From: Diphasiastrum complanatum
Taxonomy: Eukaryota > Streptophyta > Lycopodiopsida > Lycopodiales > Lycopodiaceae
Direction: 5' to 3'
Length of the DNA: 64,000 nt
Assembly: GCA_029204225.1 (NCBI GenBank)
Contig: CM055110.1
Span: 43,443,862-43,507,861 of the forward strand
In this document: positions 44,846 through 57,194 of the stretch, in pieces
Position numbering within the stretch: the stretch's first letter is position 1
Layout: each line of letters starts with the position of its first letter
The notes under the pieces: model-generated
The model's input: only the letters and a program-made list of their open reading frames with translations
Told to the model about the DNA's origin: nothing
The model's database searches: none
Program-made: the position numbers and the translations under genes

Positions 44846-45775
44846 AAAAAAAATTGTGAAATTCGAAAATGGGATATACTTGAAAAATTTGCTAAATGGT
44901 GAAAAATTGGAAAATTCAAAAAAATTTAAAAACGTCGGATGCCATTCGGGATCAGGACAGCGGATGCAATGAGGGTCGTCGGATGCAATAGTTGGAAGGC
45001 ACTGGTGGATGGAATCGTCGGCTCCAAAGACAATGGCTCGTTGGATGAAAATTTTTGGACAAATACTTGCATCAGTCGATTTTTTCGATTTCCAGTTTTA
45101 AAATTTTTTGAGTTTTCATTAAAAAAAAATTTCATCTGACGTTTTCTGATTTTTTTTTAATTTCTCGATACACTCGGGATTTTTAAAGTTTCTCCTATTT
45201 TTTTTTTCTTTCTCACTTTCGATCCGTCGTGTATCCGACAACAATTTCTAACAAAAATCGGTCCGACAATACTATCTGAATACTGCATTCCACGATTGTC
45301 AAAAAAAACAAAACAAAAGCCTCAAAAAACCACCAAAAAAAAATTTCAGACACCTGCATCTACTTCCCTTCTCTCAGATCAGTATTTTTGTTTTTCAAGT
45401 TTTGGGGTCATTTCTCTTTTTTCGAGTTTCTGCATCCTTCCTATTTTTTGAGTTTCTAAGATTTTGATCTTTTTTCCATTAGACGAGTTTCGATCTGACG
45501 TGCATCCAACGACCACCTCACAAACAAAATCTGTCCAACAGTTGCACCCGTCAAAATTCTGCTTTTTGAAAAAAATTTGAGATTTTTGAGTTCTCTCAAT
45601 ATTTCAAGTTTTCAAATTTTGGGTCTGACATATTTCATCCGACGAACTGCACAAAAAGGCTTTCTCTGACGATTGCATCTGACGACCTACCAAAAATCTG
45701 TCTGACGCTTCCATCTGAAAAGTTTAAGTATTTTTGACATTATCGAATTTTTCTACTTTTTTGAGCTGACCTAGT
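44846..45775. repeat. CGAG-type low-complexity repeat with strand switch
   Basis: A-rich on the plus strand to about 45060 (the reverse complement of material at 55.45-55.68 kb, including the CGTCGGATGCAA words), then T-rich. No gene. Confidence 0.75.
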
Positions 45776-45779
45776 TCTC

Positions 45780-48700
45780 ATAGCCAATTTACCCAAAGAG
45801 TTTATGGATAAATTCACACACCCAGTCATCCAAATGATGAGAATAAACCCTATCACCATAGATCTCAGGTAAATCAAGATCTTGGACCATTCAGGTGGAG
45901 ACCTAATCAATCTGAAAATCCTGATGATCAACATGTTCACCATGTTCACCATATTGCCCGATCCGATAAACAAACACCCTGTTTGGAATTACCAAAGTTT
46001 GATGGTAATGTGGACCCTCATCGCTTTTTACAAATTTTTGAGAATGCATATGAAGTATATGGAGAATATACTGATAATGCAGAAGTCCAACTTTTTTTGA
46101 TGACCATGGTAGATAAAACACGAGAGTGGGTTTTCAACTTCGATCGTAACGATCGACAAGACTGGTCCGAATTGAAAGAGTCTTTTATTAAACGCTTTCT
46201 GTTAAAAATTCACAATTCTAGCTTGACTAGTTTTGGTCATATGACTTGTAAATAGTTAGATGGTCATGATGTGGCTTGTCACACGTGCCAAATAGCATAG
46301 GATTCCATTCATAAGGATGTTCTCAAGTAGACCTAAGTGTTAGAACCTTTGGAATGAGTCCAAATTATGCTTAGATACAAGGGAGAAAAAATAGGAGCTA
46401 TTTTTGGTAATTTTTGCATTGTTGAGGGATCTCCAAGATTCCAACCCTAACTTGGTAGGGATGAAAGATCCACCAAAATTAGCATTAGGGATAGGTTTAG
46501 GGCTACTCATACCTGCCCAAAACCGTGATGGATCATGTATATATAGGTGATGATATCTCACCAAAATCAATCAAGCAATTTCATGTTTTTTCTCTCATAA
46601 TGGTGCAATTGCTCTCTATGTTCATAATTGTTTGAGTACTTGTGATTACTAATGATTATAGGATTGAATGTAGGTCTGGTGTACATTACTCAGACTGTGG
46701 GAGGCCGTACTTTCACACGTGTGAAGCCTTCTTCAAGGATTTGGGCCATTTAGTGAGGTTCAAGCATAGATTTTTGATGGATTTTGATGGTTCAACTTGT
46801 GCTAATCTTATGAAATCATAATCTATTGTTTCCCTCATCATTTCAAGTGTTTTAGGATCCTTATTTGCTGTAATTTTTACACTTTCAACCTTTCAGACTC
46901 ATAGAGAGCCCCTTTGTACGCCTTAGTAATCTAAAAATAAAAAAAGATGAACGCGTACGTGACTATATTGAGCGCTTTAAGCGCCTCAGAAGTCAAGTCC
47001 AGGAACAACCAACTGATAAAATGTTGATCATATGGTTTCTAGTTGGCCTTCCCAGACGCATCCGTAAAGAGCTTAAACCTAGAGAAGAGTATTTTACTCT
47101 TAAATCTGCTATGTCCCTTGTCATTCGTGAAGAAGATGAAGGTTCTAATGACGAGGACCAGAAAGAGAAAAGAGCTCATTGTCCCGTGTATTCCCTGATA
47201 ACCATCCAAATAAGCTGCGAGATTTTGACCAAGTCTGAAAATCTCAGTTTCAATTGATGAATCAACAACATCAACAACAAATGGAGAAACTCAACAAAGA
47301 GTTTTAGCAAGCCTTAAAATCTTTTCAAAGTCAGTTGCCAAGGCAATTGCCATCCAGTAATGCTATCCATCGACAAGAAGACACCTGGTGCCCACAATGT
47401 CGTGGCACACATACCGGTAATGAGTGTCCATTACACCGCCCTTACAATCGTAACATTGTATACTGTGTAATACGACCACTCATACCACATCCAACTGTAG
47501 GTACAACACACGCAACATGCAATACTCTCGACCTCAGCAGTATGCCCCACGAGGACACTCACAAGCACCATATAACCCACGTTATATGACTCCAGTCCAA
47601 GTCCGAAAAATGCCTAGACAACAACTACCTCCACAACAACAACGTTTGGCACTTCCATGTCCAAGAGGAGCTGCCCCACCCAATAGGCCCAAACCAACAG
47701 AACCAACCTCCAGTTCAGGCCCATGTAGTACAGAATACCTCCTATGACACACCAACCTATGAACCTACTTATGAGGATGGTCATCCTATCACATACGTAG
47801 ATGAGGCATCTACCTCCCATCCTAACGAGCCATGTTATCCAGAGGAACCACCTACTGAAGCTGATCAAAATGGTTATGCCATTTTCTCTTCAACACTTCA
47901 AATGAGATGTTTGTCTACGGAGAAACCACTCACTTTCAGAGTGAACGTCGCCTTCGATATGACTTTGTAGCTTAATGTGCTGATTGTATCAATAGACATT
48001 GCTATAAAGATTGCCCTAACCAAACCAAGAAGACAGTTCTAGCACATAGGGTATCTGAAGAGTCATTGCATGTTATCACACGCGCGCAACATCGGGCCTT
48101 AGATGAGAACAAGGACCCAGTAAAACCACACCTTCCTGGTAATACTTCCATGATTTCACAATCTTACCTTGACCCTGTAGAAGCTCAACGACAATACCAT
48201 GAGTTCCGAGATGAGTTTGATAGAGATGAAACTAGAATTTCTACTCCGCCATCTGCCCAATTACCTACGCAGGGGCAACCACCACGAGGAATAGAGGTTC
48301 TTTCTGATCTCCTACAAGCTCAAATCACCATGCCCTTCTACACGGCCGTGAAGTTTTTCAAACCCCTACGGGATGTCATATTGCACAGCTCCCAGTAGCC
48401 TGATGTACAAGATGAGTCAAGACACCCGGAAAACGCTGAAGTGGTTCATAATGTTGACATGAGCTTACTTCATATAGGTGTTGCTAAAGGTAACAACATC
48501 ACTTTACTAGGTTCCTCCTGACATTGTCGTCCATACTATCCCATTGCAGGATGGTGCCATACCTGTCCGGGCAAAACCTTATCGCACCAATCTCACATAT
48601 CGCGAGAAGATACGAGAAGATATTCAGAAGCTTCTCGATGCTGGTTTTATTTATGAAATCGAGCATACCAGTTGGGTATCACCAATTGTGGTGGTACCAA

Positions 48701-50307
48701 AGAAGAACGGTAAACTCCGTATCTGCGTGGATTTAAAGAAACTTAATGATCAAACAGAGAAGGATAACTTATCTCTGACTACACAAATCCTCGAAGATAT
48801 GACATGAGCAGAAGCTTTTAGCTTCCTCGATGGTTTTAGTGGCTATTTTTTAGTCCAAATTGCTCCTCAAGATCATTTCAAAACGGCTTTTGTTACAAAG
48901 TTTGGTACCTTCACGTATAAAATTATGCCATTCGGTCTATGCAATGCCCCATCCACATTTCAAAGGGTGATGCAACGAGCTTTCAAGGATCTCTTGCACA
49001 AAAATCTAGAGATTTATCTCGATGATCTTGGTGTGCATTCCTCTCAAGATAAGCATCTTGATGCCCTTGAACAAGTTGTCATTCACTGTCGAAGGTTTGG
49101 AATTTTATTGAATCCCCACAAGTGCCAGATCTGGGTTACCCATGGTGTGGTACTGGGCCATATTATTTCTCGAAATGGTATCGCCACTGATCTCGAAAAG
49201 ATCAAAGTCATTCTTGAAATGCCCCTACCCAGCACAGTGAAAGAAATTTACATCTTTCTGGGCCACACAAGTTATTATCGAACTTTTATAATACACTATG
49301 CCGATAAAGCGCGGTTAGTATATCAAATCATTACTGATCCAAGGTGGATAGAAGACCGGATTAAAGCCTTTGAAGATCTTAAACAGGCTTTAGTTACTGC
49401 ACTCATTCTTCGCATGCCTGATTATAATAAGGAGTTCCATGTGCATACGGACACAAGTAAGTATGCTATTGGTGCTGTTTTAATGCAACCCAGAGAATTC
49501 GAAAAGGATTTTCCAATCCGTTTCCTAAGTTGTCAGCTTGTTCCAGCTGAGGTTAACTATTCCACAACAAATCGAGAAGCAATGGTCTATGTTGTTTAGC
49601 AATTTCGACATTATTTGCTAGGCCAGCTTTTTGTCTTTTATATCGACCATTATGCTCTTCTTTACCTATTGAATAAACCTTGCAAAACTGGATGAATTGC
49701 ACGATGGCTGTTGATTCTTTTAGAATTCAACTTTCGAGTTGTTATTTAAAAGGGATCACAACATTTTTTGGCTGATCATCTTTCACGATGCTGAAGCATC
49801 TGATGAGCCAATAAATGATGAGTTACCAGATGCGTGTCTATTTTATATAGATGCGACTTCGTTATAGACACATGATATTACTAGATTTCAGTAGAATTTT
49901 TGATTCCGTCCTTACGCGTCACTTTAGCTTATGCCAAAGACTTGTGTGATGATAATGCTTATCAACACCAAGTTTAGAACGACTTTTCACATTGACAAAA
50001 CTGTGTGAGACACGTCTTATATCTTACCATGCATAGTTAGTCCACAAATGACAACGGAAGGCCTGGCATGATTGTCATGTCCGGACTAAGGATATTCACA
50101 ATGGTGATAAAGTTTTACTTTACACCTTTTCCAAAGTCCATCCGGGAAAATTGAAATTTCGTAGCCAACGTCCTTATGTTGTCCAAATTTTTTTTACAAA
50201 TGGTGCCGTGCAATTAGAGACGCTCGAAGGCATACCCCTTGACACCTTAGTCAATGGTAGTCGCCTACGACGATACTATAAAGATACCTTTACCATCGAT
50301 CATGTTT
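45780..50307 (+). pseudogene. second Ty3/gypsy element: gag, RT, RNase H; integrase core missing
   Basis: Gag starts near 45780 (LPKFDGNVDPHRFLQIFENA), is interrupted at 46256-46905, and resumes (DYIERFKRLRSQVQEQPTDK, FLVGLPRRIRKELKP). A knuckle-like CPQCRGTHTGNEC and a Gln/Pro-rich stretch follow. RT shows WVSPIVVVPKKNGKLRICVD, MPFGLCNAPSTFQ and IYLDDLGVHS; RNase H shows FHVHTDTSKYAIGAVLMQP. About 49800-50080 has no integrase core: neither the HHCC region nor the DDE triad is present. A GPY/F-like end (HPGKLKF, GSRLRRYY) finishes at about 50305. In-frame stops include TGA at 48806 and TAG near 49598. It differs clearly in sequence from the Athila-like copies, so it is a separate lineage. Confidence 0.85.
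46256..46905 (+). other. non-coding insertion in gag, possibly a solo LTR
   Basis: About 650 bases split the gag frame. They contain a TATA box (TATATATAGG, 46538-46547) and a TGTTAGAACC that could be an LTR start near 46338. Terminal repeats and a target duplication are not clear, so this is tentative. Confidence 0.35.
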
Positions 50308-50309
50308 AA

Positions 50310-51640
50310 GAAGGACTTCCAGGTTATTAATTTTTCCTCTCTCTTTGATCAATTTTTTCCATGTATATTTCTACCTACTTCTTTCGAAAACCATATGAAG
50401 ACTCAATTTTTAAGCACGGGCTTGAAAAGTATTTTTTTGATCCTTTGTAATTTTTTCAATACTTGCTGTTTTTTTGTCCCTTGCAAATTTCTACATACTT
50501 TAAAATTTTTCAATACTCGGCTCAAATTTTTTTTAAGATTTATTTGAGCTTGGATCGACTCGGAAAGGCTGAGAATGTTTTCGAGGCATCTCAAAAAAAA
50601 AATTTGAGGCCGAATCGACTCGAAAAAACTACAATTTTTTTTGAGTGTTCAAATTTTTTGATAGTTCTCAATTTTTTCGAGTCCTTGTAAAATTTTCTCG
50701 ATACTTTACAATTTTTCGATCCATCATTTTTTCGAGTCATTATTTTTCGATTCATTAATTTTTTGATCCGTTTTTTTGTATACATTGTTTTTTTGAGTCA
50801 CTTTCATTTTTCGAGCCTTGTTATTTTTCGACCCTGAATTCCATCCGTCGGTTTCTGTGATAACTTGTTTACCCTAAATTTTTTTGAGTATAACTACGTC
50901 AGTCGATCCTTCCTTTCTTACTTCATAATTGTCGGAAGAGTTCATGTTCGATTGACACATCTCTGGCGCTTTTCATGATATCTGTTCTGATTCCACCAAT
51001 TTCTTTTCCAAACTGACCGCTCTAATCTAGTCTTGTAATTCCTCCATCCTCCATTGCTGCACATGCATGCATCCCACACAACCGTTCTTTACATCCGCCT
51101 TCACTTCTATCTGTCACTTGCAGCCGCGAAGTGCATCTGCCATCTATATCCACCAGTATACGTTCCAGTTGCATCTGCCAAGACCAGCCAACAACTCCAT
51201 CCAACAACTTTTGTATCCGTCAGATTGCATCCAACATCTACTTCATCTCTATCCACCATCTGCTTTATCTACAGCCGCCATCTTGTGTTTTTTGCATCCA
51301 ATTCCATCTCCAAACTGCATCCGTTCAGTTTTTTTTTTCTTGACTCCATCCGACGATCAACTTTTCTCTTTTTTATTGCATCTGTCACCCTCTCTCTGCC
51401 TACTTGAAATTTTTCGAGTCTGTTTGTTTTTCAAGTTTTCTTCATTTTTTCGAGTTTGCTGGCCTTCGACTTGGTGTAATTTTCGAGTTTGAACATTTTT
51501 TTGATACCCTGCATTTTTTCAAGTTTTCCAACTTTTTCCAATACACTACATTTTTCGAGTCTCCTCATTTTTTTTGATACCTCTGATTTTTTTCGATACC
51601 TTTGCATTTCTCACCACTATAGAGACTCCAAAACAAAATT
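50310..51640 (+). repeat. T-rich CGAG-type low-complexity repeat
   Basis: Follows the gypsy 3' end. Built from TTTTTCGAG, TTTTTTGAG and CGATAC words, with a middle section (about 51040-51380) full of CATCCG/CATCTG words. No gene. Confidence 0.8.
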
Positions 51641-51649
51641 GCAGAATCA

Positions 51650-52137
51650 GATTTTGATCATAGTGCCGAAGTACCAGAAATGCTTACGCAGTTGAAATTG
51701 GTCCCATGTGAATATCGCGCCATGCTCCAGTGGCACACACAAGCAGAGATGTTCTTCTAATGCTTGATTTCAAAATTCCTAAGTGGAAGGGTCATCAGAG
51801 CCTCTACTTGATTTACCAAGCCTATGAAAATTTTTCAGCCAAAGAGATGATGTTCCACATTGATATTCCCAATCTTTAGCTCTATGTCTACTTGGCTGCT
51901 AGTAGTCTTACTACCTTCGGCTTCCCAAGTGGTCCTAAAAAAAAACTGGTGAAGCTGACCAACATAATGAAACAATCCTATGCCAAGTTCCTTGACAGCT
52001 CAGTCGACAAGTGGAAGAACAAGGATGGCATCATGTTCAAAGTCATTAAATCCAAGCAATTAGGAGCTGTCTGTGCCTACCTCACCAGGTACACATTTAC
52101 ACGCAAGGCACATCTGTTGCGGTCGGATGAGAATTAG
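51650..52137 (+). pseudogene. unidentified coding remnant between opposed low-complexity tracts
   Basis: Plus-strand frames with protein-like text: VPEMLTQLKLVPCEYRAMLQ, then in another frame KIPKWKGHQSLYLIYQAYEN, a TAG at about 51879, and LTNIMKQSYAKFLDSSVDKW with YLTRYTFTRKAH. No family recognised. It is about 160 codons in total, broken by a frameshift and a stop. It lies between T-rich and A-rich repeat arms, so it may be a gene fragment captured inside a larger inverted structure. Confidence 0.35.
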
Positions 52138-52289
52138 ATGGTATTATCGGATGCAACTGGGAAGTCTTTGTGGGACGCAATTGTTTCTTAAAGAGTTTGT
52201 TTGTTTTTTTATTTATTTTTATTTTTTTGCTGGTCATCAGATGCAATCATCAGAGAAAGTCTTGTTGTGCAGTTCATCGGATGCAATCA

Positions 52290-52870
52290 TTGGACACAAT
52301 TTTTCTGAAAAAAAACTCGAAATTTTTTTGAACAACTAGAAAGAATTTCGTGAGACTCGAAAAATTTTTGGAGCAACGCAAAAATTTCTGAGACTCGAAA
52401 AATGCAAAAATCAGAAATCTCGTTGGATGCAGTTTTCGAAAAATTAAAAAATATATATATTTTGTGATTTTTGGCAGTTGGCGGACGGAAAACTAGAAAA
52501 TTCGAAAAAAAAACTGGAAAATCGAAAAACCGAAAACTCGAAAAAATATAAACTCGCAAATTTTTTTGAGAACTCGTAAAAATTGAAAAAATGTCCAAAA
52601 TGTCGGATGGAGTTTTGTAAAAAAAAAATTGAAAATGTCAAAAATTCAAAAATCTTAAAAAACGGCGGATTGAAATTTTTTGTAGGTTGGCGGATGGAAA
52701 AATTCGAAGACATGGAAAAACGGCGGATGCAATGAGCAACGGATGCAAAAATAGAGAAATCAAAAAATCGAAAAATTGAGAAATCAAAAAATCGAAGAAA
52801 GCGGTGGATGCGAAATCATCGAGAAACTCAAAAATTTCAAGAACTCGAATTTTTGATTGGCGGTGTCCAA
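52290..52870 (-). repeat. A-rich arm of the CGAG-type repeat
   Basis: Same word set as 50310-51640 but reverse-complemented (AAAACTCGAAAAA, GGCGGATGCAATG), so the two tracts face each other around 51650-52290. No gene. Confidence 0.75.
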
Positions 52871-54060
52871 AAACGTGAAATAGCGGTGCGACGGTGGGCT
52901 TCCGGAAAGTCTAGGGACAGTTCGCACAGATCTGAAGGATCAACATGGACGTTTTGAAGCCATCACGATCTGATGAACAAGAATCTGAAATGCGTGCTTA
53001 GAAAAATGAGGAATGTAGAACAGGAAACAAGTAATCATTAGCGAACAAGAACTGGAAAATGGGCTTGTAAAAATGAGTTCTATAGATGAAAAACCAAGAA
53101 TTGACAATGGCAACTGGTGCCAATGTTAGCTCTGATTCTCTATTTGTCACCGAACCTCCATTATCAACGATTCAGCCAATGGTTTGCTGCTTCTAATCAG
53201 TGTTGACAGAAGAGCCTTCCTCAAGGTTACTGATTAACTACAACGTCTGTTCTGAATTTGCCTCTCTGGTTGCGCTTATCCTCTGTTCTGACAGAGTTTC
53301 AGCTTGGCCAGGACTCACGTAACTACAGATCGATTTAGCTACACTCAATCACGGGTTTTGTTTGTAGTATAATGGTGGACACACTATGGCCTAATTTTGA
53401 TTCTTATTTGACAGTGGATGCTCAACTTGGATTTAGGACCTGTTAGAACTCGATTTCCTACTGTCTACAAACTATTTAAGTTTTACAGATTGTAGATTAT
53501 TCCTAATCTATTCTACTCAAAAGGCAATGAATTAAACTGATTCTACTCCTACTGAAATCACATAATCATCAACACAACTTTTAACTAAACAATTGAGAAT
53601 CCTACAGAGTGCTTGCTACAATTGTCACTCAACATTTGTAACAAAATCTCCTCAGGGAGCCGAAACTAGGAAACATTATAACTCAGTGGAATGGTAGATC
53701 AATTTCCAAGTCTTGCACATATACTTGATGCTAATTCCAAACCAATCCTTAAGAGAAAAAGCAACAGCAAGCATATTCATACATCAATACCCAAACAAAA
53801 TGCATGAAGATGGAGCATGGAAGGAAATGGAAGTAGAATGATTTTCAATTAAGAAAGCAACAACATTTCAGTACATACACATGCTCTAGAACTCGTGGAG
53901 GAGGCTCCTATCTATATCCACGAGCTGTAGAACTCAATTGTATCTTATTTTGGAGTCCACCTCTTGCAACTGAGTGAACCCCAATCTATAATAGTTTGAG
54001 TTCCACCTCTTACTTGATAATAGGAGGCCTCTTTATTAAAAATCATAACTTAAGTTGAGA
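52871..54060. other. non-coding stretch
   Basis: No supported gene, repeat or LTR pair. Short TGTTAG-like words occur (53442) without a partner. An AATGAG/GAACAAGAA-rich part at 52970-53100 looks degenerate. Confidence 0.4.
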
Positions 54061-54064
54061 GAGT

Positions 54065-55330
54065 CTAAATTACTAGCTCCCACATGGCTATCCATCTTTC
54101 GGGAATTACCATGGGGCTCACAGAATATTCAATTAGCCTAGCACTAATAATTCTCGTGCTCTCAGACTCGGCTCTCAACTTCATCTCTGCTAGAAGCCCT
54201 TTTGAGTGGAGAGGCTCTGCATCGACACCTCGGAGCATGGCATCAACTAACATTATCCTCCCCTTATAGTGTTGCAGGTCCCACTGCATTGCTTCAGCTT
54301 CGATGTGTGGTTCTTGGAAAGGCATAGATTGGCGTTTGCCTACGTAAAACCAAGAACTTATTGGCTTCGTTGTTGCTTGTCTTGACAAAATTTCAAAGGT
54401 GCAACAGCTCATCAGGATAGCCCTGCGTAGCCGAGAGTCTCTTGCTTGTTCTTTTCAGCTTTTCTTCTGTCAAGAGATTTCTCGTAGCCAACCTTCTTTC
54501 CGATGGCTTCAAATGTGATGAATCTTGTCTTTGCACCTAACGAAATAGGTCCTAGGTATGGCCTTATTCCAAGTATGAACTTATTTTCATACCACTTTTC
54601 AATCATCTGCATGTACTAACTGGAAGTAAATGTGGCTCGGAAATAAAGCCTTGTCATCATTAGAAGTGCATCTTCTGATTGCAAAGGTTGATTGACGTCC
54701 AACATTATGGGTGGTAGCCCCTTATCCCAGTAGCACTCCAATGACATGAGAAAGGCTATGGATAAACAGTAATCTACACTCTCTTGGACTACAGTATCTG
54801 CACTTCCTCTATAGACGTATCCAAACTTTAGTAGCACGTCTTGATACTTTACCACAGTTGAGCTTGAGTCAATTCCTGGAATAAAAGACCAATTGATCTG
54901 TCGCTCGGCTGGTTTTGTTTTATCCCAAGGGCTCTTCTCTTAATTGGTGCATAGTAGGGGTCGACCTTTTTCCAGCTTGGTGCCCTTAGGTACTCCTGAA
55001 GCTGCTCATTTTTATTCAGCATCATCACGATCCTCCAGGAGGGTTGTGGACGTAAGGCATTCACGAGGCTGTTGAGCTTTGCATATTCTTCTACAGCTAC
55101 TTTTTCTGCCCCCCCTCGTTCTCCTTTCTTATAGGTCTTCCGGAATTCGTCAGACTCTTTCCAATCGTCATACCATTTTTTGATCTTTTCTATGGATTTC
55201 TCGGGCTGCTTCCTTGAGGGCCTTGCCACATAGTCATCCAAGGCTATGGCACTCTTCGTATCAGGATTCCTTGGTGTTGAACCCTCGGAATTTGATCCAG
55301 TGAAGATGGCCCTTAGATTAGAGGTGCCCT
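54065..55330 (-). pseudogene. unidentified broken gene
   Basis: Four consecutive minus-strand frames form one protein-like run of about 410 codons. From 55330: SEGSTPRNPDTKSAIALDDY, a lysine-rich helical part (SIEKIKKWYDDWKESDEFRK), LNSLVNALRPQPSWRIVMML, then after a one-base shift at about 54855 VKYQDVLLKFGYVYRGSADT and PPIMLDVNQPLQSEDALLMM, an in-frame TAG at 54616, YENKFILGIRPYLGPISLG, and after a shift at 54412 SCCTFEILSRQATTKPISSW. I recognise no family. Codon use and length are gene-like, and only three lesions break it, so it decayed recently. A captured host gene, or gag of an unusual element, are both possible. Confidence 0.45.
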
Positions 55331-55479
55331 TAGTTTCAAGGCAGCGAAGAAGGCGAAAAAGCCGAAAAGTGCCTTAGACTAAAGACAGCAAAGAATTCGA
55401 AGGTGCTTTAGACTAAAGGCAGCAAAAAACATAAGGCTTAAATTTAAGACATCGAAAAAGACAAAAAATCCAACGAGCC

Positions 55480-57190
55480 ATTGTCTCTGGAGCCGACAAT
55501 TCCATCCGCCAGTGCCTTCCAACCATTGCATCCGATGACCCTCATTGCATCCCTGCCATGATTTCCAATGGCATCTGACATTTTTGAATTTTTTCAAGTT
55601 CTCCAATTTTTCACCATTTTTCAAATTTTTTGAGTTTATCCCATTTTCGAATTTCACATTTTTTTTTCATTTTTTTGAGCTTTCCCTCCACCATACCACT
55701 TTCAGTTGCATCGGACTCCCTCTACAATTGCATCCACCAGTCCACTTTCATTCCATCTACTAGTTTCCATCCGCCGCCCTCATCTGCAGTTACATCCGAC
55801 GAACCCTTGTAATTTTCTCCTACTTCTAAATTTTTCGATACTCGGCTTTAATTTTTTTGAGTCACTTTAAATTTTTTCGAGTCACAATAACTTTTTTGAG
55901 TCATCGCAAATTTTTTGAGTCATTGTACAAATTTCGAGTCATTGTTTATTTTTTCGACATCTTCATATTTTTCGAGTTTTTTTTTTGTTTTTTCAGGATT
56001 TTCAAGTTTTTTAAATTTTTCGTAGTTTTCAAGATTTTTCGAGTTTTTCTATTTTTTGGATTTTTTGACATTTCCTAATTTTCAATTTTCCTAATTTTTG
56101 ACATTTTCAAAATCTTAAATCCAATGTTTTTTCTTTTTCAGATTTTCATTTTTTAGTTTGCATCTGATACTCATCATATAAATTTGCATCCAACAGGTTT
56201 CCAGTTGCATCCGACAGTGTTTTTTCGATCAAATGTATTTTCTGTTTTAATAAAAAAATTTATTTCCTTTCTAGTTTTTTGAATCCTTTTGACTTTTTAC
56301 CGTGTGCCATTTTTCGACCCTATTCAAATTTTTTCACTCTTTCCAAACAATTTTTGACCCTTTCAAATTTTTTCGACATTGAAATTTTTTTTACCCTTTG
56401 AAATTTTATCGATCTGTTTTAATTTTCTCGATCCCTCTACTTCTTCAACCCTTTGCAATTTTTTCAACCCTCCGATTTTTCGAGATTTTCTCATTTTTGG
56501 GTCTTTCAATATTTTTTAATTTTCGGGTTTTCAAGTTTTTCTGATTTTCGGATTTTTTGATTTTCAAATTGTTTAGTTTTTTTGAGACTTTATAACTTTT
56601 GTGTTTTTTTTTCCAGATCTTAGTATTTTTTTCAAGCTATTTGATTTTTTTTTTCTATTTTTTTCGAGTTTTTTAAGGTTTTTCAAATTTTTCAACTTTT
56701 TTTTCGAGTTTTTCATTTTTTTTTCTATTTCTCAAATTTTTTGAAAGGATTTTATAATTTTTGGATTTTTCAAGATGTTAGCCATTTCCGGATTTTTTGA
56801 GTTTTTTAAGTTTTTCTGAATTTTTGGATTTTTTTTAATATCTTGCATCTCACAGTTTTGCATCCGACGCCTATTTAAATTTTTTAGTTTTTCGGCCTTT
56901 TTTAATTTTTCGACTTTATCGCATTTTTCAATGTTTCAAGTTTTTTTGGATTTTTTAATTTTTCGAGTTTTTAATTTTTTTTCGAGTTTCCGAGTTTTGA
57001 ATATTTCGAGTTCTATGAGTTTTTTATTTTTTCGCGTTCTTTCGGATTTTATAAATTTTTCGAGTTTTTTCGAAGTTTCAAAATTTTCCGAGTTCCTTAG
57101 GTTTTTTCAGTATTATCACGTTTTTCGAGTTTCTTCGATTTGTTGAATTTATTCGGTTCTCATATTTCGAGTTCTCATATTTCAAGTTCT
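55480..57190 (+). repeat. T-rich CGAG-type low-complexity repeat
   Basis: The longest T-rich tract. 55440-55680 is the reverse complement of 44850-45060, and 55678-55800 is similar to 41053-41180. The interior is TTTTTCGAGTTTT-like. It ends at the copia relic. No gene. Confidence 0.85.
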
Positions 57191-57194
57191 CATA

